NCBI GenBank assembly: GCA_963978545.1
Contig: OZ021725.1
Coordinates: 89,839,805-89,903,804, forward strand
Reading direction: 5' to 3'
DNA length: 64,000 bases
Source: Linyphia triangularis
Taxonomy: Eukaryota > Arthropoda > Arachnida > Araneae > Linyphiidae
Position 1 is the stretch's first letter; the number at the start of each line of letters is the position of its first letter. A program made the position numbers and the translations under genes. Below the pieces are notes generated by a model. That model saw nothing but the letters and a program-made list of their open reading frames with translations. It was not told the DNA's origin and made no database searches. Shown piece after piece: positions 1-12,275 of the stretch.

Positions 1-682
1 GAATTTAAATACTTGTGTAAAAGTTTCTAGCAATAAAATATTCGAAAGTTATTCTGTTATAAACTGTTTTGAAGTATAATTTTGGCTGAATATTTATTAG
101 ATTACAAAGTTTTTAAGACAAGGATTTGAAAGATACCTTTTAATTTTAATGTTGAGACAATATGTTATGTTTTTTTTTTTTTTTGGTTTTTTTTTTTTTA
201 ATTGAAGGTAAGAATTATAGTACATTAAGTGATTTCATGTTACTTTTACGAGATGGAGACTTCCACTTTTACTTTATTTTAACGTGTGTTCTTTTTTATT
301 GCACATTCATAAGAAATTTATACTATCGATATTCTTTTAAAAGTTACGAACTTAAATAAAAATTATAAATGTGTATTAATCGAATTAAACAAAATGCTTA
401 AATATATTTTGATTATATAATATATAATTTTAAAATATATTTTGTCGTCGTCAAGTCGACCACAAACTTATGCAATTTTAAATTAACACTAGAAATTAAT
501 TATATTTTAAAAATGAGTAAAATTTTATTGTTATTAGGTGTCAAAGAAATATCAGTTGAATTGACGCTTTGACGTTAATTTTGGCTAAATTACCAGAATT
601 ATTATTCATAATTTCCGCAAAAACTTATATAATAATAATAATTATAAAATTATATATTACCTATCAGAACTTATAGAGTTGA

Positions 683-688
<6 letters not shown>
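1..688. other. AT-rich sequence without recognisable gene
   Basis: Very AT-rich sequence with short T runs near 170-200. Open frames here are short and of low complexity. I see no gene, RNA or transposon end. Confidence 0.6.

Positions 689-759
<71 letters not shown>
689..759. repeat. (TA)n microsatellite
   Basis: About 71 bases of uninterrupted AT dinucleotides. A frame through it encodes alternating Ile-Tyr and is clearly not a gene. The perfect array is self-complementary and likely length-polymorphic. Confidence 0.97.
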
Positions 760-760
<1 letters not shown>

Positions 761-2688
761 CAGTTGAATTCACATCAAATTTAACGTTTTTTTTTTTGTT
801 TTTTTTTAATTATAAAAATACCCTCGTTATTGAGAATAAACAGTTATACACCCTCATCAAACTAATTAAAAGTATTAGGCAACTAAACATCAAACTAAAA
901 ACGATACTAAACGAAAACTAATTTTCATGATTGCCATAAACTCAAGATCATGAACATTCTTACTATATTTAACCTTCAAAAGATTTTAAATGAATTTACA
1001 TTATAATCACACAGATATAAAAAAATACCATTATAAAAAAAAATATTATAATTAAAAGGTAAAAAAAAATATTAAATATTAAAACTCAAAAAAACATATT
1101 ACAAATTCTCTTGAAATGCAAAAAACTAATTCCATTATCTCTAAACATTTATATAAACTTCAATTAAAGTTGGACAATCTCCAATTCACAGAAGCATCGC
1201 AACCAAAAACATAATTCCATCACATAATCAAACACCATTTCATTCCAGGCAGACAATAGCAAAAAGTAATTCATAGCCACAACCTAATACCGTCTTAAAA
1301 AGAACTTTTCACCACCAAAGCCCAAAAACTGCGCTTTTTTGCTAGAAAATACTAGATAGATGCCGCAAGGAATCGGTTCAATAAAAAGCATAACTTCTCT
1401 AGTTGATCCGAAATACCAAAAAGGCCGAACTCTACCTCTATTAGCTTTGAGTTGTTGTTATTATTTTTTATCAAGTTAGAGTTAGTCGGAGTTATTATTG
1501 TGTCTTTTGAACCAAAACAATAGACGAGTGGTCTTTGGGGTCGGATAGTTTTACAGAAATTCGAGAAAGAGGAAATATGAAGAAGAAACGGCAAAAAATG
1601 AACAGAAGGTCTATTGTTGGAAACAGACACATCAAAGACCGGGGTTTTATGGATTGACTTTATTGATGTATATAGTTGGATGGTTTTCTGTAAATGAAAG
1701 AAAGAGCTTAAAATATACTTTGTTTAATGGCTGTTGCTATTAGATGTTAAAATAAGAAAGGAAATCGTTCTGGATATTATTTAGGAAAAAAAGGGATACT
1801 TTACTAAATTCCTTAAAATTTAACAATTTATTTTTCTGTGTAAAAATATGAATAGATCTGAAATAAAATATATAAAATCTACCTCAATTGCAACTTTAAA
1901 TATTAAATAATTAGCACCGTGACAGTTGCTTGTAACCATGGTATTTTAAAGTCCAAATTTCTTGCGTGATGATATTTTCGCCACATTTTTAACTTTCAAT
2001 CGATGTATATAGAACAGTGTATAAAAATAATTAAAAACTTTCACAGGTATTTTTAAGTATATATCTTTAATTCATGTCTAATGATCATTGTTATGTGATA
2101 TTTAAAACATTCTAAATAAAATACAAAAATTTTAAAAAATAAGAAACATTATTTCAAGTTTTGGAGTTATGTATTTTAAAAAAATATTCTAATTATGATT
2201 AACACGTATTAAAAAGACAATTAATTTTATGAATTTCTGTGACTTATTCAGGATAAAAAATTGTAAACTGAATTATTAGTTTGTGGACTCTAGTAATAAC
2301 TAAAATACACTTACTTTTACAAAATTAAATTTAAAAAAAATCAATACTGCTGATTTCATATGAAATAACTTATACCATTAAACTATTCAAAACACATCTA
2401 CCCAAAATATGTCAGAAGAATCTTCTTAAAACTATAGATTTTGCAGTTTTGTGCCCTATACCACCTCAAAAAAGTAAAAGGCAAGTACTACCTTCTACTT
2501 TTACACTTCTTAATATAACCCCCAGAAAAATTATAATTAAATTGTGCTAATAACTTAAGCTACAGACATCATGAAGAAAGTATCTCTATTTTTCATTGAT
2601 TAGCTTTAAAAAGATACAATTAAAAATAAAACAAAGTTCAAGTTTTGGCTACCATTTAGTTATTCGACTTATATTGTGAATTTTAATA
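760..2688. other. AT-rich intergenic or intronic sequence
   Basis: No gene that I can support. A 92-codon minus-strand frame at 1352-1630 has an Asn run and no recognisable domain; I treat it as chance. The remainder is low-complexity A/T. Confidence 0.55.
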
Positions 2689-2790
2689 CAGTGCTTCCTA
2701 AACTGTGGACCACGAATCAGTTTTTAGTGGGCCCCGACAAGATCTTGACAAGAGCTCAGATATGAGAGTTTAAAAACATTTTTTAAACAT
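2689..2790 (+). mobile_element. hAT-like transposon end (fragment)
   Basis: The segment begins CAGTGCTTCCTAAACTGTGG and continues through a GGACCACG...GTGGGCCCC stretch. This matches the typical outer end of hAT-type non-autonomous DNA transposons (CAGTG start, an AAACTGTGG-type block, then GGGCC). I do not see a matching inverted end downstream, so only one terminus seems to survive. The family assignment rests on remembered terminal style, not a search. Confidence 0.35.
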
Positions 2791-2859
2791 GTATCATATG
2801 AAATAATGTAAACGTTTCTGATTACATAATTTTCAAGATCTCAAACTATTTTAATACTT

Positions 2860-3449
2860 TTAAGGGGGTTCAGAAGGCTTCAAATCTCAAAATTATCGAA
2901 TTTATGATTTTTGCATATCTTTAAATTTCAAACTTATCTGCTTCTTTTAAGAAATAATTTTGACCAGTTCTCCATCTGGTTCCGGAGAAAAATTAGTTTT
3001 AAAAATGTAAACACTCGTTTGCCATGCCATAATTTCATATAAAAAAGCATTTATCTCAAAATGTCACTTTTCAAACTTTTATTTACCTTTTTGAAAAAAC
3101 GACTATACTAGCTTCTTTATGAAATTTTTATCCTACATTTAGCTCATATCAAATATTAATCTGAGTTTAACATTTTTAAAAAATGTTAATTAATTATTTT
3201 TTTTAAATTATTATATCTTTAAAAAAAATAAGATTTTTAGAGATTTTTGGTGTTTTATCATTTGATATATTTTGTAAATAAACCAAGCAAAACATACTCT
3301 CTTACCAATAACTTCCAATTAGAAAAGAAGGTTAAAATAATATTCCGGAAAGAAATGTCAAAAGTATCCGTGTTTTAGTTACTTAGAAAAGGTACTAATA
3401 AAATTTTCCATTTAACATTAGTGGTATAGGGCCAACCGAACCCTCTTAA
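2860..3449. mobile_element. Non-autonomous TIR element with TTAA flanks (piggyBac-like MITE)
   Basis: TTAA at 2860-2863 is followed by GGGGGTTCAGAAGGCTT. TTAA at 3446-3449 is preceded by the inverted counterpart, read on the minus strand as GAGGGTTCGGTTGGCCC. About 12 of these 17 end bases agree. A TTAA duplication is the hallmark of piggyBac-type transposition. The roughly 580-bp interior is A/T-rich with no open frame, as expected for a MITE mobilised in trans. The TIRs are diverged, so the copy is old. Confidence 0.5.
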
Positions 3450-3727
3450 GATAATTAAAATTATTGCTTTAATGAAGAAATAAAAACTGTCAAAGGAAAA
3501 GTAGATTTCGCCCCTCTTCTCAGGGAAACATTACTATACAGGAATATCATCGAAAGCTGATGAATTTATCGACCTATCTGAAAATATTACTTTAATAGAT
3601 TGCTTTTTTTTTCTCCAAAAACACTATTTACATTTTTTCAATAAAGTTATAAAATATATAAATATTTCCTCCGAAATATTATGACATTTAATTCAATTTT
3701 GAAGAGCACATTTAGGTTATTGTTTTT

Positions 3728-3738
3728 GTGTGTGTGTG

Positions 3739-3767
<29 letters not shown>
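3728..3767. repeat. (TG)n followed by poly(T)29
   Basis: A short TG repeat runs directly into 29 consecutive T at 3739-3767. It is a simple repeat and may be the minus-strand view of a poly(A) tail of a decayed retroposon. Confidence 0.9.
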
Positions 3768-3771
<4 letters not shown>

Positions 3772-6393
3772 ATAACAAAAATTGCATTTAAAAATTTACC
3801 AACAATTTAAACAAAAAATTTTATAATTATAATTCTTCTCGCAATGATATCATCAGCTTATTTTTAAGAAAAACTAATTACGATGAACGGTCGAGCATTC
3901 GCTTTGTTAATAATCATTACTGTTTTTACATCATTTATATCTAAGAACCACAAACCAAATAAAAAAATATATCGTTTGACCATTTTTCATACGTAAATCT
4001 TTTTTTATGTTATTAACAAAACTTAACGAAAAGTATAACAAATTAAATAATGGAAGTTCGAATGCTTTTTTTATCGAACTGTGATTTAAAACTTGTTCTG
4101 CCATCTATCGGACAAAAATGATACTACTTGTTTAAATTCATTGATTTCAGTAAATATGGAACAAACATTATTTTATTATTTTCTGAAGTAGTTTAAATAA
4201 TTTTTTAACCTTCATCATATTCCATAGATTTTTAAAAACCTCATATAATTAAAGTATTAATTTTTTACCTGGTAATTTCTAGATATTATTGACGGTTTTA
4301 GAGTAATTTCATAATTAATTTTCGTATTAAATTTTTAATTTCGTAGTCCCAACTACCTTTGAGATTTTTTTATTTCATTACTTCCGTATTTTAAAACTTA
4401 GAAGTATCTCCTTGACATTAAATTTATGAGTCTTAGTTTCTTTTGATAGATTTTTTATCACATATATTTCTTTAAAATATCTTTAAAAATCTATGTAAAT
4501 ATCCAATGATTATTCCATATTTTAACTTCCTTGGAAACGCAAATTTAACTTTTAAAAACGAACTATTTCATAAAAGCTACATTAAGTTTAAAATTTAAAT
4601 TCACACACAAAAAAAATCATACAAATGCGGATATTTCAAGTCATTTAATTCACTTTATTTAAAAGAACACATTCCATATATTCACTGGAATAATTGAGAT
4701 TCTGTATTTTTACTAAATTAGAGGCATGTTGATCATTCAAAAAATTAAAATATTGAGGTTATTTCCTAAAAATTCAATTGTACAATTTCAATAATTATCT
4801 ACATATTATATAAATTTATATTTCAGTAAAATAATTTAAATTCAAGTCAAGAATAGCCGAAAAAAATATTTGTAAGAAATTATCGCACTTTATCTCAAAT
4901 TTACATAATTTTTTGCAATATTATTTATAGGTTTATATTGTTTTTTTATATCATCAGGTCAATTAATCAATTAAAACGAATGCCAAACATTTCTTAAATT
5001 GGATTTTATTTTTAATACTACAGCTAAGTAAAAATTAATTTTACTTTGAAAAAGCATAAATTTAGAATAATGTTCAGTTACAATAAATTCATTGATAATC
5101 CGTTTTAATTTTAGAGATACTATTATTGTTACATTACATATTCATTGTTTAATTTAAGATTATAAGATTTTGAACTAACAAATTAAGTGAGTTGAAAACA
5201 CATAAATCAACAAATTTTGATAAATAACTTTATAACTTGATATCCAGAGATGCATATTTTTGTATTTTAAATTATTTTATCAGATTTGATTAGACATTTA
5301 GAAAAATTAAAAAAGGGGCATTTGTATGGAGTATATGATATTTGAACGATCAGTGGTACTTCAACTCTTTTATCGTGTTAAAAATATTTTAATATTTTTT
5401 TTCTAAAAAACTTTATAATAAATTATATTTCTCTGTAGTTGACTTTTGAAAGGTATCCGTGAAAAAAAGAATACTTATGGTAACACTTAAATTGAAAATT
5501 ATTTTAAGAGTTAAAATTTAATATGACTTTGATAATTAAGAACAATTAGTCCCTTAAAAGATTTCAGTACCGTAAAATGGTTGCACAAAACTTTTATAAA
5601 TGTAGAAAAAAAGTTTTTGTAATTATTAATAAGATTTTTACAAATATTTATCACAATGTAAAAGCAATTAGCAATTGTAATACATTAGATGTTATATGAA
5701 ATCCTCAACTTAAAAATCATTTCAACAATAAATAAAATAGTAGTTATTTAATATAACAAAGCATCAAAACAAATGTTTAGCAAATTATTCCGCTTCTAAT
5801 TTTAAAATTTGTTTGAGAAAAATTATCAGAAAATAATAACAAAGATGGAAATAGTAGTCTTTTTGAATAACAAAATGTTGATTGACTGAATATTATAGAT
5901 AATGTAAAAATGGGAAAAATTAATAAAAACACAATGGCCAATTTACTTTTGTAAAAATAATATTTGTTTAATCTGTCTTGCTAAATATATCGTTCGATGA
6001 AATCTATATTTCATTAAATAGTTTCGGAATCTTTTAAATGACAAATGAGAAAATTTCACAACTAAAAAACTCAGGATTTTACATAACTATAGATTTAATT
6101 AGTCTTTGTATTACTTATCAATTAATTACATTTATTCTATTTATTTCATTTTATTATCATAATTAAAATATTAGATAAAAAGTATTAAGTATATATATTA
6201 ACGAAGTTTAACGGCAAATAATTACCCTATAAATTTAAGTGAGGAAAAGGAAATGTATAGTTCTAAAAAGCATTAAATTGAACGTAAATATATATTTATC
6301 ATATTTTATTGAAATTATCATATTTGTGTATATTTTGGTGTCCGATTACCATTTAAAAACATGAGACACAGAAATCACCTAAAATGACGTGGG

Positions 6394-6421
6394 TTTTTTT
6401 TTTTTTTTTTTTTTTTTTTTT
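6394..6421. repeat. poly(T)28 tract
   Basis: 28 uninterrupted T. One of more than a dozen homopolymer tracts of similar length in this window. Confidence 0.95.
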
Positions 6422-8600
6422 CGTTCTATAAAAATTATTGACGTCGCTAGCTTAAATAACGTGTATGAATTTTTGAAATTCGATGATTTTAAGTGGCAAA
6501 ATCTTTATTTTAGCTAACTATTTCAACGTAACGCACACTTGACAAAAGTTAAAAAGGCATTTTTTTCATGTTCGTTGGGTTTTTTTACATTTTACGTATG
6601 TTCGAAAAGCTCCTTACGATTCATTTTTTGATAAATCCACCTATTTTTTGTATAAATAATTTTTAATATACTATAAAAAAATTCACACATACTTTTTTGT
6701 GTCACATAATTTTTTTTTTTTTTTTTTTCATGTTGGGAATTTGAAATAAGGGCATTTCTTAATGAAGAATCACATCTTCCTACGTTTGCGCCAAATTTTA
6801 TTTAATTCTAAGCAAAACTAAAGAACTTTGGAAATAGTGTCCCACGTTCCCTTAAATGTAAAAAAAGAAGGGGGGAGGGGAAGATAATTATTTAAAGTTA
6901 TTGCTTGATATTGTTTTCCTCTGGAAATCAAGTGTCTGCAAATCCTCGTTACTCAAAATTTATATTTATGTTGCTGACTACCTGTCTACTTTACCTAAAA
7001 TATATAATTCAAAATTAATTTGAAATTTATATGAGTTAATGCAAGTTGATTTTAAAAGACAACTTAGCTTTAAATATATATATAATGTCAATACTAAAAT
7101 GAACAAGGAAAACTAACAGTTCTAAAATGTTAACAAATCAAAACTTTAAATAAACAACTGACTGAAATGTTTAGTGATATTTGAAAATGCTTTATAAGAT
7201 AACCACTTTCACAAACAGATCTTAATGCATTCTATAAGAAAAAGAAGGAAAATATAAAGAAACTTTATTTTCTTTACTCTGTTGCAAAATATAGTCATTA
7301 CGTTGGTTATCGTTATGTGGGTGCTATTAATTGTTGTTGTTGTTGTTTTTTCAAAGCAACTATAAGCAATTAGTATTATAGTCACTTTCTATGTTCAATT
7401 TTTTTTTTCGTGTGTGTGTGGAAACATTGAAAAAATTGTCAGCTGAAAAAAATTAGTACTCTCAATACCTACACATTGAGATAACCGAAAATTTTTGAGA
7501 TTAAAAGATTTATTCAGGAATTCATTGGTATAATTGCCGTGGGAATGGCATACAAATACCGAAAATCATTGAAAAACTTTTCATCATCTAAAAAAGGACA
7601 ATAAAAAACACTAGTGGCACTAAGTCACACTTCAAAAGAAGATTTTTTTATCATTTATGGTATAGCTTTCAATCGGAGTGAAACTTGAAAGCATAGATCG
7701 ACGTACAAATTCTTTAATAATATAGTAATGGAAAATAAAACTTAGCTTTCATCCATACACATAATCAATACGCTTCCTTACGAGATTCACACTGACTTTC
7801 AAAATTTTAGCAAAAACATACACTCACTAAATCCCAAATTCCACATTATAGGATTTCATGTTAATAGTTAACGATATTTTTTTTTAATTTACTCGATAGT
7901 TGGAGCTGTATAATAACTAGTAGTGCATTAGTCTAAAAAAGGTCTTTGGTCTACCCCGTTCCTGAATTTAATCTTTTTAAACGTATAGTAGTCTATAGAG
8001 ATGACGGGGTTCTTGTGCGAGTTGTTGCATCTTCTTTTAGAAACAGGTAAACAAGCTGGCGACGAAGATCAATTTTATTTTCGTTGTGTCTGATCCTTAC
8101 CATTGTATTTTTTCAAGTTATTACATGTAAACTACAAATGAAAGAAAATGATTTTGCATTTTATACATAGATAAAATTAATTTTTCCCCCTCAAAACAAT
8201 GTTTAATATTGGATATTAAAGCACATTATGTACGGGCTACTATTTATTTTGAAGAAAATATCTTAAATCTTAGAGTTTTATAATAGTTGAAAAATGTCTT
8301 GTTAAATTTATTTTAAAATGTATGGTGATCCCTAACTGACTGACGTTCAGTTTATTTGTTAGTTTAAACAACCCGATAATATAATGGTTAAAATTTTGGA
8401 GATAATTATTCTATAATATTACCAATTCTCGTTTAATAAAGAGGTTCATTAAAGACATGCTGGACTTAGGCAATTTTATTTATACAATGTTTGTAAAGTA
8501 ACAAAATATCGCGGTTTTAGAACTTAAAGCAACTTAAAAAAAAAACAAAAAAACATTGCATTACCTTAAACCCGTTGAGGTTCTTAAAGCTATTTAAGTG

Positions 8601-9258
8601 CTCGGTTATATCTTAATGTGTATACAAATGAGGTTTGTTTTTATATTAAAATAGTATCTAGTAGTCATAGCAACTATTTGTCAAACGTAAAATGTACCAA
8701 CAGTTATAGAATAGACTTATATTCTCAAAACAAAACCTTTTTCAAAAGCAGAAACACAGAGTCGCAACTTCCTCCAGACTTTTTAAAACTGCTTTCAACT
8801 GTATAAAACGATCCACTGCCGAAGAAGTCGGAAAACATTATTCATACCACTCCCATACATCATGTAACTTGTCTGGAGCTTCAAACCATCACTTTATCTG
8901 CATATGGCCCGTCTACAGCAGCGACGGAAACACACGGAATAAAACCTATCAAACTGAATAGAAACAGGAGTACTGCCACACATAACTCCTGGATTCGATC
9001 CCGTATTTTTTTCCCTTATGTAGAGCCAGATTATCATTTTCCAGTTTTTCAAAAAGCCAAGAAAAGGGGTTGAAGCCGGTTGACTGATCGTTTTTTCCTA
9101 TGACTCCTTCACTCAGTGATATCGAGGATAGAGATCTACTGAAGATTGCCTGCTATATAGCTTACATCTTTTCTCTGGTTGCGATTCGATTTTTTTTTTT
9201 TTTCGTTCGAGTTTTTTCGCTACATACCGACGAATGATTTGATAAATTTTTAGCGAAT

Positions 9259-9291
<33 letters not shown>

Positions 9292-10509
9292 CCTTCTTGA
9301 AGAAATCTGCGGTTTGGATCCTTCATTTTTTTCGTCCTTTTCTATCATTTGAAAGGCAGACGGGAGTGAAATATGGAACTTTAGAGGTTTTTCTACTGGC
9401 ATGGTATCTGATCCTGTAGGTCAATTTTGGAAGTCGGTGTTTCTTTGCGGTTTCCTGCTTCAAAGTAGCGGTGTTTGAGTTTGTGTTTTCACTTGAAGTT
9501 TACGCATCTTTTGATTTAGTATGGCGGCGTATCGGTTTATGCTCTTAAAATTTGTAGAAGTGTCTCTTTCATGGCCAAATCATCTTTTATGGTCAAAGTG
9601 AAATCACCAATTTATTCAACTGTCCATAAGTTCTGTTAACAAATGCATATATAAAATGATCTCAGGAAGGCCCATCACCAGGTGGATACAATTGTGGAAA
9701 ATTATAAAGAATCAATTCTTGTTCAGGTAGCCATTTACGCAGTCTATTTTGGGAAACACAGCAATGCACGTTTGATTTAAATGGGAATTAGCGAGTATCT
9801 GCGAAAAAGGGATCATTGGTACGCAAGGGAAGATTGACGTCACGAGTCTGGGGATATTTAATATTAAATAGGGATAGTTAAACGATTCATTCCTATGTTA
9901 GAAACACATGTTTAAGGGAATTAAGACTGATCAGCGTATTTTAATGAAGGCCAGTGTCCACAACAGGATTGGCCAGTGTCGAGCACATATTGGCCAGTGG
10001 ATTTGTGCAAGTGGGGTAATTTAAGACTTCGCCAAAGATTTGAGTGTTATGTGTTGCAGTCAGAATTCTTATTCCAAATTATCGTTCCTAGTGAGAAATG
10101 TGCTTATTGCTCCAAACGATTATTCGATTTAAAGACAAAAAAATCAAATAAAAAACATAAAAAATATTTTTATCCATTTATCATACAGGCCTGCCTGATA
10201 CTTATTTCTAGATTATCAAAATCGCCGTCGCTTAATACATCTTACTAAAAGAGCATATGATTTTTAGCCTAAAAGAAGCTTTGGGAAAAGAAGCCGGGAA
10301 GGGGGGAATTCAGTAAAAACTTTGAAATATACTTTTAACATTAGCAAACAGATATTCAATAATATTTCTGAGGACTATTTGTTATAATTTTATGGCTTTT
10401 AACAGGAAGTTAATATGCAGCATTAAAATTTAAAAAAAAAAAAAAAAATCTACAGGTATCAATAGATTCGTATCGACACACTATACTTAAATGTAAATGG
10501 TATTTATAC
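8601..10509. other. Unassigned sequence with slightly higher GC, no supported gene
   Basis: Slightly richer in G/C than its surroundings, especially 8800-9550. It contains T29 at 9261-9289, a thrice-repeated GGCCAGTG word spaced about 21 bp near 9950-10000, and A17 at 10432-10448. Frames at 8618-8806 and 9976-10248 are short and resemble nothing I recognise. Confidence 0.5.
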
Positions 10510-10870
10510 TGTCCACACGCCACATTTGATAGTGTAAATATAAAGCTTAAAAAAGACTAGTACCTCAAACTTAACATAATTTATTAAAATTCGGTAAATG
10601 ACTAGAAAACAACAACAACGACTTCCCTGAAGGAAGTGATCCTGCTCGTATACGGGAGCAGTTAATACAGCAACTGTCTGTGCAAAGACAGGGTTATTAA
10701 ATACATATAACGTACGGTATGGTTACAGGAGATTGGCACAGAAATTTACATAAAGGCAATTTACTAAATCTTACTAAATCTGAAATTACTAAAAGTTCTA
10801 CACAAAAGCAGGCAGTCTGATCAGGCTTGGCGGCAGTCTGTGCAGGCTCCATGTGCTGGTCGCCACATCA
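10510..10870 (-). repeat. 3' LTR of the CsRn1-like element
   Basis: 361 bp. On the minus strand it starts TGATGTGGCGACC and ends GGCGTGTGGACA, giving canonical TG...CA ends. It aligns colinearly with the 5' LTR at a constant offset of 4,799 bp and with no indel. A polyadenylation signal AATAAA lies on the minus strand at 10580-10585. Two hairpins sit at 10621-10637 and 10642-10661. It is preceded (in element sense) by the polypurine tract at 10871-10880. The terminal frame of pol extends into it. Confidence 0.97.
10621..10661 (-). other. Paired hairpins in the 3' LTR
   Basis: ACTTCC-CTGAA-GGAAGT (6-bp stem) is followed four bases later by CTGCTC-GTATACGG-GAGCAG (6-bp stem). The same pair occurs at 15420-15436 and 15441-15460 in the 5' LTR, with both stems intact in both copies. 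They lie upstream of AATAAA in element sense, so they could fold in the LTR transcript. Any function is inferred. Confidence 0.6.
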
Positions 10871-11099
10871 CCCCCCTTCCGAAAGGACTGCTCAAGGAAA
10901 CCGAAGACGCACTCTCCTTCCACTCCTGGTAGTGACCATAGCGGGTTTCTCTGCCAGTAACCGAGCAGGTATTGTGCGGTTTGCCACAGGCTCTCCTTGG
11001 CAAGGGTAGTTCATCATTAGCAACAAAAGCTGCCTTTAGCCGATCTAAAGAAATCCACTTAGCCTGTCTAGACATCAAAAATGAATGTCTAGACTTAGC
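10821..11099 (-). pseudogene. C-terminal tail of pol (after the nonsense codon)
   Basis: This is the in-frame continuation of the integrase reading frame beyond the TAG at 11100-11102. It contains WISLDRLKAAFV, the 'V/I-S-x-DRLKPA' motif that normally ends the integrase C-terminal domain of such Gypsy elements, so the frame is genuine pol rather than a separate gene. After this motif the frame runs through the polypurine tract and stops inside the 3' LTR (10821-10823). The last residues therefore overlap sequences needed for plus-strand priming and the LTR. The upstream part is thickened by a 36-bp duplication. Confidence 0.8.
10871..10880 (-). other. Polypurine tract (plus-strand primer)
   Basis: On the minus strand GGAAGGGGGG lies directly before the TGATG start of the 3' LTR. 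This is the expected place and composition for an RNase H-resistant plus-strand primer. It is also translated as part of the pol tail. Confidence 0.9.
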
Positions 11100-11117
11100 C
11101 TATCTAGACAGTAAAAG
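11057..11117 (-). repeat. 36-bp in-frame duplication in the integrase tail
   Basis: ACTTAGCCTGTCTAGACA at 11057 recurs as ACTTAGCCTATCTAGACA at 11093. The period is 36 bp (12 codons), so the frame is kept. The copies differ at the third-last base of AGCCTG/AGCCTA: on the minus strand one copy reads CAG and the other TAG, which is the stop ending the main integrase frame. Confidence 0.85.
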
Positions 11118-12191
11118 AAACACTTTAGATTTCCGCCTTAAAATTGGGAATGGGCCATCATACGGAGGTTGCAAAGGTTTCCGAACTGCATCATGTCGGA
11201 CGAAAGCATGAGAGCAATCTGCCAAAGCTTTAGGAACATAAATAGGCCTCCTCCCTTTCCACATAGACTGGACAGGCCTAATAGAATCAAATGCTCGTTT
11301 TAACGATGTTATGAATTCAGGCTCAGCCAAGTCCAAATCAACTTCGGATAATAGCTGTCCGGGGAGCCTAAGAGTTTGACCATAAACCAACTCAGCAGTA
11401 GAATGCTTCAAGTCCTCCCGTACGGCCGTTCTTAAACCCAAAAGTACAAGAGGCAAACGATCAACCCAGGACTCTTCAGGAAAACATTTAAGAGCATATT
11501 TAAGTACCCTATGCATGCGTTCTACCATTCCGTTAGATTTAGGGTTGTAAGCCGACGTACGTATAATTTCTGAACCAAGGGATTGAGCCAACCTTTTAAA
11601 GGTAGCAGACTCCATTTGTCGACCTTGATCACATGTGATACGCGCCGGGGCACCAAAACGAGCAACGTAATGGAACAAAAATGCTCGTGATACTGAAACA
11701 GCAGTTATGTCCTGAAGAGGGATTGCCTCAATCCACCTTGTGTAACGATCAATTATAGTTAAACAGTAATACAAATTTTGAAAAGTAGGCAAAGGCCCTA
11801 TCAAATCCAAGTTAATGTGTTGAAACCTAGAGTTGGGGGTCGGAATTTGCCCCAGAGGTGAAACTGTATGTCTGTGCACTTTAGCACGCTGACAAGCTAT
11901 GCACGTACGACACCAACCAGCTACATCCTTACGAACTGAAGGCCAAACGTAACTACCAAGGATTTGCTTTAACGTAGAACGTGAACCTACATGAGCCAAA
12001 TTATGTATCGATTCAAAAACTTTACGCCTGAACTCCTTAGGCACATAAATCCTAACTGAGGATTGTGAAATATCACAATGTAATTTAACATTTAAATTTG
12101 AAAAATTTATTAGTTTAAACTTAAGACCAGTTTGGTCAGGATTATCCCGCAACTTTTGCAGCTCTTTATCTGTCAACTGCAGGGCGGCCAT
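11100..12191 (-). pseudogene. Integrase domain of CsRn1-like pol (truncated by frameshift and stop)
   Basis: 363 codons. Integrase joins the cDNA copy to host DNA. Residue numbers count from the Met at 12191, which is internal rather than a true start. N-terminal zinc finger: H63 and H67, then C97-x2-C100. Catalytic core DD35E: D129 (INLDLIG), D188 (TCDQG) and E224 (NGMVERMHR), with exactly 35 residues between the last two. The C-terminal domain begins around residue 335 with [13 protein letters not shown], a typical block. The frame ends at TAG 11100-11102 in a duplicated stretch, and its natural continuation is at 10821-11099. Upstream it is cut from RNase H by two frame changes. In DQGRQMES, Met occupies a position usually held by Phe in relatives. 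All catalytic residues remain. Confidence 0.95.
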
Positions 12192-12275
12192 TTGTACAAA
12201 ATCAATAGACTCAGAAAATTTTCTTCCACCCTTGATAATGCGTCTGCTACAAGGTTTTTATCCGGATGTCTGTCG
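12192..12275 (-). other. Double frameshift at the RNase H/integrase junction
   Basis: The RNase H frame runs to QFTTDIR and then stops at 12247-12249. The diagnostic VADALSR motif that ends the RNase H domain lies in a second frame at about 12250-12230. The integrase starts in a third frame at or before 12209. Two separate indels are therefore needed: one near 12262-12275, and one probably in the T run at 12214-12218. This is seen directly from the positions of conserved motifs in the three frames. Confidence 0.85.

Larger units (their letters stand above)
3450..8600. other. AT-rich sequence with poly(T) tracts, no gene
   Basis: Long A/T-rich stretch with stops in all frames. It holds a (TG)n-T29 tract at 3728-3767, T28 at 6394-6421, T19 at 6710-6728 and a short (TTG)n near 7333. 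No RNA gene or coding region can be supported. Confidence 0.55.

Noticed and set aside
679..921. Plus-strand frame of Ile-Tyr repeats
   Set aside because: Translation of a (TA)n microsatellite.
1352..1630. 92-codon minus-strand frame
   Set aside because: No recognisable domain, Asn run, no gene context.
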